Of a stretch of DNA of 64,000 nt, positions 25,881 to 36,081 are shown in pieces (the stretch's first letter is position 1; each line of letters begins with the position of its first letter). The stretch comes from Lachnospiraceae bacterium (GTDB lineage Bacteria; Bacillota; Clostridia; Lachnospirales; Lachnospiraceae). The stretch is from the NCBI GenBank assembly GCA_017521605.1, contig JAFXCD010000042.1, positions 62,001 to 126,000 on the forward strand, read 5' to 3'. The position numbers were made by a program, and so were the translations under genes. The notes beneath the pieces were generated by a model. That model was given only the letters and a program-made list of their open reading frames with translations. It was not told the DNA's origin and did no database searches.

Positions 25881-26546
25881 TTACACACTTAATAATCGCA
25901 TCATATAGCCGAAGGTGCCGGTCATCATCAGTATCCCCATCAGTATGAGAAAGATACCACACACCAGATTAATCACCCGGTAGTGACTTTTGATAACCTG
26001 AAAGGTGGATTTCAGCCGGTCAATCAGCAGGGCACTGATGAAAAAAGGAATGCCCAGTCCGGCAGAATACAGCACCAGCATTATAATACCTGCTACCATG
26101 GTTCCACGTCTGGAAGCCATCATCAAAGCAGAACCTAAAAATGCACCTACGCAGGGAGTATAGCCAATGGCAAAAACCATACCAAACAGTACTGATGTGG
26201 TAAAATGAATCTTCTGTATCTGCACCTGCAGCTTCTTTGTACTGTTTAAAAAACCGATACGTATAATACCTGTAAAATTCAAGCCCAGTAGCACTACAAT
26301 ACCACCGGTTATGATATTCACTGCTGCCTCATACTTTTGTAAAAGTCCACCCAGGGCTCCTGCAAAAGCACCCAGAAGCACAAAGATTATAGTAAAACCC
26401 AGTATAAACCCACAAGCATTGACCGCTGTTTTTCTTTTATCATTTTCACCATTAGCAAAATAGGATATATACAGGGGGAGCATAGGCAATATACAGGGGG
26501 ATATGAAGGTGATAATCCCTTCTAAAAATGCCACAAAATAACTCAA
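25881..26546 (-). CDS. ccdA: CcdA-type transmembrane thiol reductant carrier
   Basis: A 221-residue protein with six hydrophobic segments. The paired Cys residues of the DsbD/CcdA family are visible in ISPCILPMLP (helix 1) and IGYTPCVGAFLGS (helix 4). It moves electrons through the membrane to extracytoplasmic thioredoxins such as the TlpA-like protein encoded next. The MBL gene ends 14 bp upstream, so the run from FprA to the thioredoxin may be one transcription unit. Confidence 0.9.
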   Translation of the reverse strand: MSYFVAFLEGIITFISPCILPMLPLYISYFANGENDKRKTAVNACGFILGFTIIFVLLGAFAGALGGLLQKYEAAVNIITGGIVVLLGLNFTGIIRIGFLNSTKKLQVQIQKIHFTTSVLFGMVFAIGYTPCVGAFLGSALMMASRRGTMVAGIIMLVLYSAGLGIPFFISALLIDRLKSTFQVIKSHYRVINLVCGIFLILMGILMMTGTFGYMMRLLSV

Positions 26547-26560
26547 TTCTTAATTCCTTT

Positions 26561-27409
26561 CTATAACTCAAACCGGTTGCCTGTATTGTTCAGGATGAAT
26601 TGCTCTTTGAAGGTTTCTCTGGCCAGAGCGATTCCCTGCTCTCCGGTGCAGTGAGACACTGCCACACATTGTATCCCAAACTCCCGAAAGACTTCCATGG
26701 TTTCTCTCAGTCTTTCCTCGTCCGCCTCCATCAAGTGGGTTCCTCCCAGTACTGCATATATGTGGTCATCTACCCGTTCAGACACCGCCTGCAAAATATT
26801 ACAGATTCCTACATGGGAACAGCCTACGATAAGCACCAGACCCTTGCTTGTGCGAAGCCCCAACGCTATTTCCTCCCGGAATTCATCCCTGATGCAGTTC
26901 TCTCCCTGAGGCAGTACAAACTTTTCATTCATCTTCTCAAACCCGGAAACAGCGGGAAAATTCTTAAAAATCAGTATCTTTTCAGAAAGATTGGTGACAT
27001 CCTCTGTTACTATGTGCAAATCAATCTTTTGAGCTTTTAGATCTTCTTCTGTAAAAGGATTCCCGTTATAACGGTAGGTTCCGTCGGAAAGATGTTTATA
27101 TTTGGATGTAAAAAATCCTTCTCCCACATAAAAGGGTATGGGGTGCTCTATTTCTGACAAAACTGTCATTACTCCGCCACTATGATCATAATGACCATGA
27201 CTAATCATAATATCATCTAAATCTTTAAGATTTATCCCTAAATCAGCCGCATTTTTTATAAAATCACCGGTTTGACCTGTATCAAACAAAATTTGCCTTC
27301 CATCAAATTCAATATGTAATGAAAGTCCATGCTCTGCCAAAAGCTTTCCCTTTTCATCCGGCATATTTTCAATGAGGGTGCTAATCCTAAGCTCACCGTT
27401 TATCCGCAT
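26561..27409 (-). CDS. MBL-fold metallo-hydrolase
   Basis: A 282-residue metallo-beta-lactamase-fold protein. The metal motif is SHGHYDHSGG (about residue 69); LFDTGQ precedes it and GCSHVGICN and GGTHL supply further ligands. This pattern is the group annotated as 7,8-dihydropterin phosphate synthase-like hydrolases of archaea and clostridia; the true substrate is uncertain. Its ATG overlaps the stop of the preceding gene by one base (TAATG). Confidence 0.85.
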   Translation of the reverse strand: MRINGELRISTLIENMPDEKGKLLAEHGLSLHIEFDGRQILFDTGQTGDFIKNAADLGINLKDLDDIMISHGHYDHSGGVMTVLSEIEHPIPFYVGEGFFTSKYKHLSDGTYRYNGNPFTEEDLKAQKIDLHIVTEDVTNLSEKILIFKNFPAVSGFEKMNEKFVLPQGENCIRDEFREEIALGLRTSKGLVLIVGCSHVGICNILQAVSERVDDHIYAVLGGTHLMEADEERLRETMEVFREFGIQCVAVSHCTGEQGIALARETFKEQFILNNTGNRFEL

Positions 27410-27924
27410 TACTTAAAATATCCTCCGATTTTATCCCCAATAGTGTTTAGCACTTCAATAGCTTTCTTTAGTTTATCCACTCCATTGTTTAGATTTTCTA
27501 AAGCTTGGGTTAGCTCTTCTGTATCCAGACCATCGATAGCAGCATTGATTGCTTTTACATCCAACTGGCTTAACTGCTGGGACAGCTTAGTCCAATCCAC
27601 ATTATCAATATTGTCATTAAGCATTTCCCAATCCACTGCCTGTATAGCTTTCAAGGTCTCCTTTAAGGTATCATTCAACACATCCATATCCAAAAGTGCC
27701 ATCTGCTTCACTGCTGCTTCTATCTCCTCGGTATGCTCTTTTATATCCTCATCATACTTCTTCAGCTGCCATTCATACTCCTGCGTCTTTTGATAAAACA
27801 AAAAGCCTCCTATCAGCACTACCACCATCAGCAAACAACCGATGACAGATAATACTCTAGTCCATAACAACTGCCTCTGCAACTTCTTCAACATTTTTTC
27901 ATCCATAATAACCCCCCTCTTCAT
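27409..27924 (-). CDS. Membrane-anchored coiled-coil protein, 171 aa
   Basis: Not recognised. Residues about 16-36 form one membrane helix; residues 40-165 are almost wholly helical with heptad-like Leu/Ile spacing and repeated units (LDVKAINAAIDGLD, LDMDVLNDTLKETL), giving a rod. It is coupled to the MBL gene by the TAATG overlap and starts one base before the CinA-like stop, so it belongs to this operon. Confidence 0.75.
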   Translation of the reverse strand: MKRGVIMDEKMLKKLQRQLLWTRVLSVIGCLLMVVVLIGGFLFYQKTQEYEWQLKKYDEDIKEHTEEIEAAVKQMALLDMDVLNDTLKETLKAIQAVDWEMLNDNIDNVDWTKLSQQLSQLDVKAINAAIDGLDTEELTQALENLNNGVDKLKKAIEVLNTIGDKIGGYFK

Positions 27925-28428
27925 CTACAACAGTTTCTCTAACACTTCTCCAATCTCCCACGCCACTGCCAGCTTGTAGGCCAGCCTGGTAGGCTGAGGT
28001 GAAAGCTCTACTAAAAATACTTCTTCATGCCCCTGAAAGTCTATAGCAAAATATATCTGACCGGGTACGGAAGCCTCCGGATTAGCAGAGTCCACATTCC
28101 CCATGGTGCCTGTCACACCGATACTAATGTCTGCTCCATAGGTGTTCCTGCAAGCTTTTGCCATGGCGGCCGCTGTTTCTCTGGAATATACGGTGTACTT
28201 TTCCAAGATTTCTTCCGGCACTCCCTGCATGATTTTGGCCTCATTACAGTAGGTTACAAAAGCACCCTTCAACACTGCAGAAGCCCCTTCCGTATCCGTA
28301 ATCAGGGACGCAATCTGCCCGGAGGTGGCACTTTCCATGGTCGTAATGGTCAGTCCTTTTTGTATCAACGTTCGGGTGATGCGCTCATACATCTCCCGGA
28401 TTTTTTGTTCATCGTATTGTTTTTTCAT
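27925..28428 (-). CDS. CinA C-terminal-domain amidohydrolase (PncC-like)
   Basis: A 167-residue single-domain CinA family protein. TMESATSGQIASLI matches the ESCTGG-type motif with Cys replaced, and GVTGTMGN plus GQIYFAI follow the family. PncC deamidates nicotinamide mononucleotide in NAD salvage. It has a poor ribosome binding site and begins 6 bp after the FprA stop, which suggests translational coupling. Confidence 0.85.
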   Translation of the reverse strand: MKKQYDEQKIREMYERITRTLIQKGLTITTMESATSGQIASLITDTEGASAVLKGAFVTYCNEAKIMQGVPEEILEKYTVYSRETAAAMAKACRNTYGADISIGVTGTMGNVDSANPEASVPGQIYFAIDFQGHEEVFLVELSPQPTRLAYKLAVAWEIGEVLEKLL

Positions 28429-28434
28429 AAACTC

Positions 28435-29598
28435 TTAACCCACCAGTACCTCTGCCAACTGCTCCAGAGCCGGTACATCTGACTCTTTCATAGTGGATTT
28501 GATGGTCACTACCGGATCTACTATTTCCACTTCCTTCATGGTTTCTAAGATGCTGCGCATTGCTCTGGCTGCAGTAGGTCCCCAGGAGCCGTTTTCAATC
28601 AGGGCCACCTTACGCTTCTGGAAGGCCTTGCTTTGTAAGTGATGTAAGAAATCCTGCATACAGGGGAATACACCACCGTCATAGCTGGCTGCTGCCAGAA
28701 CCAGACGATCATAGCGGAAGGCATCCTCGATAACCTCTGCCATATCTGCTCTTGCCAAATCATGAAGGCAAACCTTCACATCCTTTTCCTCCAACATTTC
28801 ACCCAACTTCTTCGCTACCCGGGCAGTATTACCATGGATTGAGGCATAAGCGATTACTATACCTTCATTTTCCGCTCGATAACTGCTCCATGTATCATAT
28901 AAGTTTATATAATATCCCAAGTCTTCCTTCAAAACAGGTCCGTGCAAAGGACAAATGCACTGAATATCCAGACCTGCTGCCTTTTTCAAAAGGGTCTGTA
29001 CCGGCGCACCATATTTGCCTACAATATTGAAATAATATCTTCTGGCTTCACAAACCCATCCATCTGATTCTGTCAGGCTTAAAGCTCCAAACTTACCAAA
29101 ACCGTCTGCAGAAAACAGCACCTTTTCCTTAGATTCATAGGTTACCATTACCTCCGGCCAATGCACCATGGGTGCCATGAAAAAGCTTAAAGTATGCTCA
29201 CCCAGATTCAACGAATCGCCCTCTTTTACTGTGAGCGTGCCTACATTGGGCGGCAACTCAAAAAACTGGGGCAGCATGGCAAAGGTCTTGGCATTGCCCA
29301 CCAAAACCACCTCCGGAAACAGCTCCAGCATACGGGCAATACTACCAGCATGATCCGGTTCCAGGTGCTGAATCACCAGATAATCCACCTTACGGCCATT
29401 AAGCACCACCAGCAGATTCTCCTCCCATTCCTTCTGCCCCCTCTTATCCACCGTATCCATCACTGCTACCACATCATCCAAAATCACATATGAATTGTAA
29501 GAAATTCCCTCCGGCACCACATACTGACTCTCAAATAAATCTATGGTGGTATCATCAACCCCAATATACTTAATTTTTTCTGTAATCTCTACCTGCAT
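28435..29598 (-). CDS. FprA-type flavodiiron protein
   Basis: A 387-residue A-type flavoprotein. ATG 29598 is chosen for its GGAAGGAG site; the frame extends further upstream without one. The N-terminal MBL-like diiron domain has the ligands HLEPDHAGS (HxExDH), and the C-terminal flavodoxin domain has the FMN loop ASIHGNTARVA. Such proteins reduce O2 or NO to protect strict anaerobes. It heads a run of tightly spaced genes to the thioredoxin. Confidence 0.93.
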   Translation of the reverse strand: MQVEITEKIKYIGVDDTTIDLFESQYVVPEGISYNSYVILDDVVAVMDTVDKRGQKEWEENLLVVLNGRKVDYLVIQHLEPDHAGSIARMLELFPEVVLVGNAKTFAMLPQFFELPPNVGTLTVKEGDSLNLGEHTLSFFMAPMVHWPEVMVTYESKEKVLFSADGFGKFGALSLTESDGWVCEARRYYFNIVGKYGAPVQTLLKKAAGLDIQCICPLHGPVLKEDLGYYINLYDTWSSYRAENEGIVIAYASIHGNTARVAKKLGEMLEEKDVKVCLHDLARADMAEVIEDAFRYDRLVLAAASYDGGVFPCMQDFLHHLQSKAFQKRKVALIENGSWGPTAARAMRSILETMKEVEIVDPVVTIKSTMKESDVPALEQLAEVLVG

Positions 29599-29750
29599 CC
29601 TTTTCTCCTTCCAAAGCTTGTCTATAGTATATACCAAACTATGCGTCTTCATCATATTATCAGATATTACAAGTATAAATTATTCTGTCTTAAAACTCAA
29701 TTGGAATTACATGGATTCCCATACAATTCCATATAAAAGCTCTGTTATCT

Positions 29751-30080
29751 TCATTCTCTTATATATGAGCGGTCCAACCCAGGTATCCCTGCTTCGTCCG
29801 ATAAATAACGTTCCACTTTCATATGTAAATCGTATTTTTCACGCAATTGTACAATCTCCTGCATCATGGGCGAATGGTGATGGTCATCCAAAGCCTCCTG
29901 ATTTACCCAGCTGTCAATTAAAAGTACGGTTTCGCAATCCTCCAGAGGATAGAAATACTCATATCGAAGATTCCCTTCTTTACTGCGAATCCTATCCACA
30001 ATCCCGCTTGAAAGCATTTCTTCTGCAAATCTTTTTGCATTTCCATTTATCCCTGAATAATATATATTTACTGTAATCAT
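29751..30080 (-). CDS. Antibiotic-biosynthesis-monooxygenase-like small protein
   Basis: A 109-residue ferredoxin-like-fold ABM domain protein (YgiN type): YEYFYPLEDCETVLLIDSWVNQEALDDHHHSPMM is typical of the family, split here by the usual His cluster. Members act as quinol monooxygenases or heme/quinone-modifying enzymes, many with no known substrate. ATG 30080 overlaps the MFS stop by 4 bp, so the pair is co-translated. Confidence 0.85.
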   Translation of the reverse strand: MITVNIYYSGINGNAKRFAEEMLSSGIVDRIRSKEGNLRYEYFYPLEDCETVLLIDSWVNQEALDDHHHSPMMQEIVQLREKYDLHMKVERYLSDEAGIPGLDRSYIRE

Positions 30081-31252
30081 TTCCTGTCTCCTCTGCCAAA
30101 AACCACACCGGCTCTCCACATTGCTACCATCATTAACACAAAAAATACCAATAAGTAAATTGGGAAAATTCCCATACCTAAAAACTGTCCCAATACACTA
30201 CACAGTACCGGCATAGTCATAATGGCGATACTGGACACTGCCATCTGGGTTCCGATAATAGCAGGGGACAACTCTTCCCCAAAGTTTTCCGGAGTCAGAT
30301 AACTAAAGTTAGGAAATAAGGGGCCATTTCCCAGTCCTACCATAAATAAAGCGACCCCCGCAAGTACACCACCTATAGGCAGACACAGCAACACCAGTGC
30401 AACGCCCATCACTACTTGCCCGATTTTCACAATGGTCCAGCTATGCAGCTTGGTTGCCACCACACCGGATAGGAATCTTCCAAGAGCCATTCCCACATAA
30501 TAAAAAGTAATCACTTCTGCAGCCTTTTCTACTGCAAGACCTTTGTGTTCTACTAAAAAAGTACTTCCCCAGGAGCCACAGGTACATTCAATGGTACAAG
30601 AACAGATAAACAAACTCCACATAACCTTTACCCCGGGAATCTTGGCTATTTCCTTCAATGACAGTTCCTTTACCTCCTGCTCCTCTTCCCCGGTTTCTTT
30701 ACCATGAGCCTTACTCCATAGTGGAAGTGTTGCAAATAACACCACTGCAATAAAGACCTGAATTCCTACTGCAATACGATATCCTCCCCGCCATCCGCTT
30801 TCCCCATTCAGAACCAGGGACAATATATAGGGGCTCACGGAAATACCCACGCCATAGAAACAATGCAGGAAACTCATCTGCGTAGCCGAATAATGCAATG
30901 CCACATAATTGTTTAAGGCAGTATCAATGGCACCTGCCCCCAGTCCCAAAGGAAGAGCACACAGGCACATGGGTAAGTAGCTTCCGGTAAAAGACATTAT
31001 CAAAAGAGCTACCGCTGTTAGTGCCGTACTGAATGCAGTCACCTTATTGGTACCGAACCGATTTATGACCTTAGCACTACTCAGACTGGAAATAGTAGTA
31101 CCCAAAAAGGAAAGCACTGTTAAGAAGCTTCCAAAAGATAGTGGCAAATTATACTCTGTATAAATTGCCGGCCACGCCGCCCCAAACAAAGAATCCGGTA
31201 ACCCCAAACCAATAAATGCCAGATAAATAACTGCTAATAATAATGTTGCCAT
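30077..31252 (-). CDS. MFS transporter
   Basis: A 391-residue, twelve-helix major facilitator with an AGGAGG site. The GLPDSLFGAAWP start and INRFGTNKV loop 2-3 motif resemble the fucose permease/FPN-like MFS group. Substrate unknown. The 4-bp overlap with the ABM gene suggests the two handle the same compound. Confidence 0.88.
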   Translation of the reverse strand: MATLLLAVIYLAFIGLGLPDSLFGAAWPAIYTEYNLPLSFGSFLTVLSFLGTTISSLSSAKVINRFGTNKVTAFSTALTAVALLIMSFTGSYLPMCLCALPLGLGAGAIDTALNNYVALHYSATQMSFLHCFYGVGISVSPYILSLVLNGESGWRGGYRIAVGIQVFIAVVLFATLPLWSKAHGKETGEEEQEVKELSLKEIAKIPGVKVMWSLFICSCTIECTCGSWGSTFLVEHKGLAVEKAAEVITFYYVGMALGRFLSGVVATKLHSWTIVKIGQVVMGVALVLLCLPIGGVLAGVALFMVGLGNGPLFPNFSYLTPENFGEELSPAIIGTQMAVSSIAIMTMPVLCSVLGQFLGMGIFPIYLLVFFVLMMVAMWRAGVVFGRGDRK

Positions 31253-31289
31253 ATTGCCTCCTGGACTCTAAAAATAATCTGCTCTGTTT

Positions 31290-32045
31290 TTACACTTTCT
31301 TCCTTATACCTATCACACATATGGATGCTGCTGTACCTTCTGACAAATTTGACACAGCCTCCGCCAATGTATCATAGGGTCCATGACTTACAAACACAAT
31401 CCTGCCCTGATCATCCGGACCGGTACGATAATCATTATGTACATGGAACTTTCCCTCTTCATCCTTAGAAATATTTACGGTATGCATGCCATCAAATATG
31501 TCTTGACCATTGTTATAGGAAAATACAATCACGGTATCGCTTTCCTCCCCTATGCGGCTTATGGACTTTTCCTTACGGGACCAGGTTTTTTTCACATGGT
31601 AACCTTTTCTTTTAAAATAAGGCTTTACGGCCTGGGGCGCCACACCCCATAAACCACCTCGTACGGCACCACGACGCTCAAAATGGCTAATCAGCTCTGC
31701 CAGCTCACCACTTGATAACTCTTTTCCCAAACTCAATAGGGCGTTATAAACCGCAATAATTTCACAGCCTCCATAGGACATGGTATAATCCCTTCCAAAG
31801 CTCACCTTCCGCCAAAGCCTCTGGTTCTCAATATAGGTACCGGGGCAGAAAAAGGGGACTCCTCCCTGTAATACGGCTTGTTCCTCCAGTAGCTTACTGT
31901 TCTCTATGAAGTTTTGCTCCACTTTCTCCTTGGACGTCCTTTGCACCATCTGCATAAACCCTATTACACCCGCCACCAGAAGGTTCGGTATGTAACGGGG
32001 CACAAAGGTTGCCAATCGATTCTTCCATGTTTTTTTCTCTGCCAT
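31290..32045 (-). CDS. C39-like (papain-fold) cysteine peptidase domain protein
   Basis: A 251-residue protein with GGAGG before the ATG. A hydrophobic stretch at about 18-33 could anchor it. SYGGCEIIAVYNALLSLG has the Gly-Cys-x-x-x-Ala pattern of C39-like peptidases, and GMHTVNISKDEEGKFHVHNDY provides the His/Asp part. It might cleave Gly-Gly peptides or be an inactive relative. It lies 14 bp after the 32060 gene and before the MFS gene in the same direction. Confidence 0.65.
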   Translation of the reverse strand: MAEKKTWKNRLATFVPRYIPNLLVAGVIGFMQMVQRTSKEKVEQNFIENSKLLEEQAVLQGGVPFFCPGTYIENQRLWRKVSFGRDYTMSYGGCEIIAVYNALLSLGKELSSGELAELISHFERRGAVRGGLWGVAPQAVKPYFKRKGYHVKKTWSRKEKSISRIGEESDTVIVFSYNNGQDIFDGMHTVNISKDEEGKFHVHNDYRTGPDDQGRIVFVSHGPYDTLAEAVSNLSEGTAASICVIGIRKKV

Positions 32046-32059
32046 GGTTCCTCCATACG

Positions 32060-33574
32060 CTAAATCAGCTTACTCCACTGTTCCTTCGTATTCTTATTTA
32101 CTTCCACAATATTCAAGGTCATTACCTTCGCATAAAGGTCCGGGGCAATTTCTTGTAGAGGCTTACCCAGCCTTTCCACCCATCCCTGCAAGGCTTTTCC
32201 GGCTACATTTCTCCAGCGAATAATAGGGGAATCCATACAAATTTCCACCAGCTTCTGACCCTGCAAAGGATAGCGGTCCAAATACTGTACTGTCATATCT
32301 AATGCCACCTGACCTTCACCCAGCTTCAGACCCATAAGATTGCCCATTCCCTTGGAATACATGGCAGTTTCTGCTTTTTCCTCACAAAGTGCCACAAATT
32401 CCTCTACCATACATTCCTTCTGGAAGAAGTAATTACAGTATCTGTAATACTTGGTAAAATCCTCCTTCATCAGTTCCAGCAACTTGCCGGACACATCCTT
32501 GCCACATAAATTTGCCACCTGTATACTCTGCCAGGTATAGTCCTTTAAACCTGCTGCCAGCAGACTATCCACATCCAAAGAGTCTATAATCTCCTGAATC
32601 TTCTCACATACCTTGGTGGCATTCTCTATCTCTATTTCTTCATCCCCAAAATAATCATTGATTCTATCACATACCGCCACATAAGCAATTGCTTCTTCAG
32701 AAGCACCTGTTTTCAATACCTGCTCCACTTCCTTCAAGTACAACAGTGTCAACACTACCGGATGCTCTATAGCAGACATACCTGCACAGGGGCCTTCATC
32801 CAAAAGTCCATCCATGATTTCTGTGGCACCACGTAATTCCTCTGGAGACAGGCTGCCCTTCTGCAACCGTTCAAACAAATCTGCCTTTTCTGCACAAACC
32901 AGTCCCAGATATGCATTCAGAATAGAGTTTTTACAGCCATGGCAAAGCATCCACTGCTTCTTCTCCCCCGTATCTGCCTCCATCATTTCCACTACATTGA
33001 TTTTGCCCCAGCCATACAGGTTACGAGCCAGTTCAAAATAACATTCCTGCTTCTGCTTTTCGGGCCATTCCTCCACACTCATCAGCACATAATCCGTAAA
33101 ATCCTCACAATAACCCAAAGTCTTCAACATATGGCAAACCTGAGGGTTTTCTGAGAAATTAAATAATGCCAGCATGGTCAATCCCAGCTTTACTGTTTCT
33201 GCCTTTCTACCATTGGCTGCAAAGCAATAGGCCAGATTAGCCACCTTATCCGGATTCAGCTCCACCCGGTGATTCATAATCTCCTGTAAAAGAGAACCAC
33301 GCATAGTAGCTGCCTTAAAGGTATCCGCCCTATTTACTTCAAAGTCCTGCAAAGCCTCTCCAAGAGACATTTTCACATACTGCTTTAATACAGGAACAAA
33401 AGAGGTCTTTTCACCCTTTCCACTACTGTGATGACTTAAAATACCCTCCATGGCGCCGGGTGCAAACAGTACTTCTCCGTCTTTTACTTCTGGTACAAAA
33501 TCCTCCGGCAGTCTTCCGTCTCTCTGTATAATTTCTTCGATTCGTCTATAAATTGCTCTATTATCCATCTCCAT
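32060..33574 (-). CDS. Hypothetical helical-repeat protein, about 504 aa
   Basis: Not recognised. I place the start at ATG 33574, after AGAAAGAGAG; an alternative ATG lies at 33607 without a clear site. Apart from a short N-terminal part, the protein is nearly all helical with evenly spaced hydrophobic pairs, as in HEAT/ARM or TPR-like solenoids. A Cys-rich bit (MLCHGCKNSILNAYLGLVC) lies at its centre. No signal peptide. It probably forms a scaffold; partner unknown, perhaps the adjacent C39-like protein. Confidence 0.7.
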   Translation of the reverse strand: MEMDNRAIYRRIEEIIQRDGRLPEDFVPEVKDGEVLFAPGAMEGILSHHSSGKGEKTSFVPVLKQYVKMSLGEALQDFEVNRADTFKAATMRGSLLQEIMNHRVELNPDKVANLAYCFAANGRKAETVKLGLTMLALFNFSENPQVCHMLKTLGYCEDFTDYVLMSVEEWPEKQKQECYFELARNLYGWGKINVVEMMEADTGEKKQWMLCHGCKNSILNAYLGLVCAEKADLFERLQKGSLSPEELRGATEIMDGLLDEGPCAGMSAIEHPVVLTLLYLKEVEQVLKTGASEEAIAYVAVCDRINDYFGDEEIEIENATKVCEKIQEIIDSLDVDSLLAAGLKDYTWQSIQVANLCGKDVSGKLLELMKEDFTKYYRYCNYFFQKECMVEEFVALCEEKAETAMYSKGMGNLMGLKLGEGQVALDMTVQYLDRYPLQGQKLVEICMDSPIIRWRNVAGKALQGWVERLGKPLQEIAPDLYAKVMTLNIVEVNKNTKEQWSKLI

Positions 33575-33718
33575 ATCTCTCTTTCTATCTTTTCTCATCG
33601 GTCTCATGTAACCCTATCTGTATTAGTATAACACATATTCTCCCAAAATCCGACTAGTATTTACATTAACTTTTATGGTATAGTAAAAACACTTACATAT
33701 GGAGGTAACCAAGTTATT

Positions 33719-35740
33719 ATGAAAAATAAAAAACGCATACTTTTGATTGCTTTTGCAGTGATTTTACTTCTGTTGATGCTACTATTGGCCTTCTTTGCCG
33801 GCAAAGCAGCAGGTAAAAAATATGGAGACGCTACTCTTAGCTCGGTAAATAAAGAAAACTCCCAACAGGGAAGTACGGATACTCCTACAGAACCGGAGCC
33901 TACTTCTGCTCCCCCTGTGGAGGTAACAGATACAAAAACTACTCCTGCGCCTGAGGAGAAGAAGCCTCAAGTAACGCAAGCCCCTCAGGCCACAGAGATT
34001 CCCCAAGCTACAAAACAGCCCGTTCCCGATGGTGCTTTGGAAGCGAAACCCACTGAAGAACCTACAACCGGTAATGATGAACAGGAAACTACCGAAACCG
34101 GAGAATTAATCGTATATATAGATTCCTTCAACTCCTGGGGTGACAATCCTGTGTTTCACCAGCTGACCGTTACCTTAACCAATACTATGGACAAGGATAT
34201 CAACGGCTGGACCCTGCATATCAATGTGGGAGATGCCCAACTAACCGAAGGATGGGGTGGTAACTATAGCATCAAGGATGGTATCCTGACTGTTACCAAT
34301 GTGGACTACAGCGCTATTGTACCTGCCGGCGGCACTCAGGAAATCGGCTGTATCCTGTCAGGTATTACCGGAGATTACTCCTACACTACCGAAATCAAGG
34401 GTACACAGGCTCCTACTGCCAATAATCAGAACCAGGGTAGCAACCAGCCACAGCAGAACCCTAATGCAGGTGGCAATCAGACCACTTCCAATCCGGGTGC
34501 GCTGGAGGTTCCGGAACCCACCACCGATGACTGGCTCCATGTGGAAGGTAACAAAATCGTAGATAAGGATGGAAAGCAGGTATGGCTTACCGGTGTCAAT
34601 TGGTTTGGTTATAATACCGGCACCAATATTTTTGACGGTATCTGGAACTCTGACCTTAACACTTCCATCCAAAGCATTGCGGACCATGGCTTTAACCTGA
34701 TTCGTATCCCCATGTCGGCGGAGCTGATTTTACAATGGAAAAACGGTCAGTACCCTACCGCGAACTTCAATAATGCTACCAACTATTATCTGGTGGGCAT
34801 GAACAGTTTGGAGATTTTTGACTATATTATCGGACAGTTCCGTGCATGCGGTCTTAAGGTAATGATTGATATCCACTCTGCCAAAACTGACAGCATGGGT
34901 CATATGGCAAATACCTGGTACAATGGAGACATTACTACCGAGAAGTACCAGGAAGCATTGGTATGGCTGGCAGAACGATATGCTAAGGACGATACTATTA
35001 TTGCCTATGACCTGAAAAATGAGCCTCACGGCAAGCCTTACGAACAGGACAAGGCTATCTGGAACGACTCCAAGGATAAAAACAACTGGAAATATATCGC
35101 AGAGCAGACCGCACTGAAAATACTGGAAAAAAACCCCAACGTACTGATTATGGTAGAGGGTACAGAAATCTACCCTATTGATATCAAAACCAATGGAGAC
35201 TACTCCTCCACCAATGACAAGGATTATTATTTCAACTGGTGGGGAGGTAACTTACGAGGCGTGGCAGATTATCCCCTTAATCTGGGCAAGCATCAGGACC
35301 AGCTGGTATATTCTCCTCACGATTATGGTCCTACGGTTTATCAGCAACCCTGGTTCAAAGCCGGCTACAACTACGATTCCCTGTATAAGGATTGCTGGCA
35401 CGATAACTGGCTCTACATCCATGAAAATGGCACCGCACCCTTGCTTATCGGCGAATGGGGGGGCTTTATGAGGGAGCCTAATTTAACCTGGATGACCCAT
35501 ATGCGAAGCCTGATCAAAAATTATCATCTCCACCACACCTTCTGGTGCTTTAACGCCAACTCCGGAGATACCGGTGGACTGGTGCTGGATGATTTCAAAA
35601 CCTGGGATGAGGAAAAATACAATTTCGTGAAGGAAGTACTTTGGCAGGAAAACGGCAAATTCGTCGGACTAGACCACGAAATTCCTCTGGGAACTGCCGG
35701 TAACGGCATCACCTTAAGTGAAGCAGAAGGATTGAAATAG
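33719..35740 (+). CDS. Cell-anchored GH5 endoglucanase with CBM2-like module
   Basis: A 673-residue glycoside hydrolase. Order: membrane anchor (about 7-27), Pro/Thr/Glu linker (38-122), beta-rich module like CBM2 (about 125-230, Trp-containing WTLHINVG and GWGGNYS), Gln/Asn linker, then the GH5 barrel (about 269-640). The acid/base is Glu435 in DLKNEPHG and the nucleophile Glu579 in IGEWGG. It should hydrolyse beta-1,4-glucan at the cell surface. No signal-peptidase site is obvious, so it likely stays as a type II membrane protein. Good GGAGG site. Confidence 0.93.
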   Translation: MKNKKRILLIAFAVILLLLMLLLAFFAGKAAGKKYGDATLSSVNKENSQQGSTDTPTEPEPTSAPPVEVTDTKTTPAPEEKKPQVTQAPQATEIPQATKQPVPDGALEAKPTEEPTTGNDEQETTETGELIVYIDSFNSWGDNPVFHQLTVTLTNTMDKDINGWTLHINVGDAQLTEGWGGNYSIKDGILTVTNVDYSAIVPAGGTQEIGCILSGITGDYSYTTEIKGTQAPTANNQNQGSNQPQQNPNAGGNQTTSNPGALEVPEPTTDDWLHVEGNKIVDKDGKQVWLTGVNWFGYNTGTNIFDGIWNSDLNTSIQSIADHGFNLIRIPMSAELILQWKNGQYPTANFNNATNYYLVGMNSLEIFDYIIGQFRACGLKVMIDIHSAKTDSMGHMANTWYNGDITTEKYQEALVWLAERYAKDDTIIAYDLKNEPHGKPYEQDKAIWNDSKDKNNWKYIAEQTALKILEKNPNVLIMVEGTEIYPIDIKTNGDYSSTNDKDYYFNWWGGNLRGVADYPLNLGKHQDQLVYSPHDYGPTVYQQPWFKAGYNYDSLYKDCWHDNWLYIHENGTAPLLIGEWGGFMREPNLTWMTHMRSLIKNYHLHHTFWCFNANSGDTGGLVLDDFKTWDEEKYNFVKEVLWQENGKFVGLDHEIPLGTAGNGITLSEAEGLK

Positions 35741-35830
35741 GTAAATTTTAATAAAAAGACTCATTAAAATACCTTTTTTGTCGATAACATAATGGGTGAA
35801 ATACACAAATGTAAAAGGAGGTAAATAATC

Positions 35831-36073
35831 ATGGTTAGTATTATTGGTTTTCTCATTTCACTTGTAATCGGCGGTATCTGCGGATGGTTAGCAGGTATTA
35901 TTATGAAGACAGGTTACAGCCTACTCGTTAATGTTATTCTAGGTGTTATCGGTGGTGTAATCGGTGGAATCCTTTTAGGTTTTATCGGTTTGGGCATCGT
36001 AGGTGATATTATCAGAGGTGTAGTTGGTTCCTGCATAGTAATCGCTGTAGTAAGATTTATCAAGAAAAAATAG
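35831..36073 (+). CDS. GlsB/YeaQ/YmgE-family small membrane protein
   Basis: An 80-residue, Gly-rich protein with three membrane helices (GGICGWLAGIIMKTG, VILGVIGGVIGG). This is the transglycosylase-associated family, linked to general and envelope stress, with no known enzyme activity. It has a strong AAAGGAGG site and its own terminator. Confidence 0.9.
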   Translation: MVSIIGFLISLVIGGICGWLAGIIMKTGYSLLVNVILGVIGGVIGGILLGFIGLGIVGDIIRGVVGSCIVIAVVRFIKKK

Positions 36074-36081
36074 GACAACAT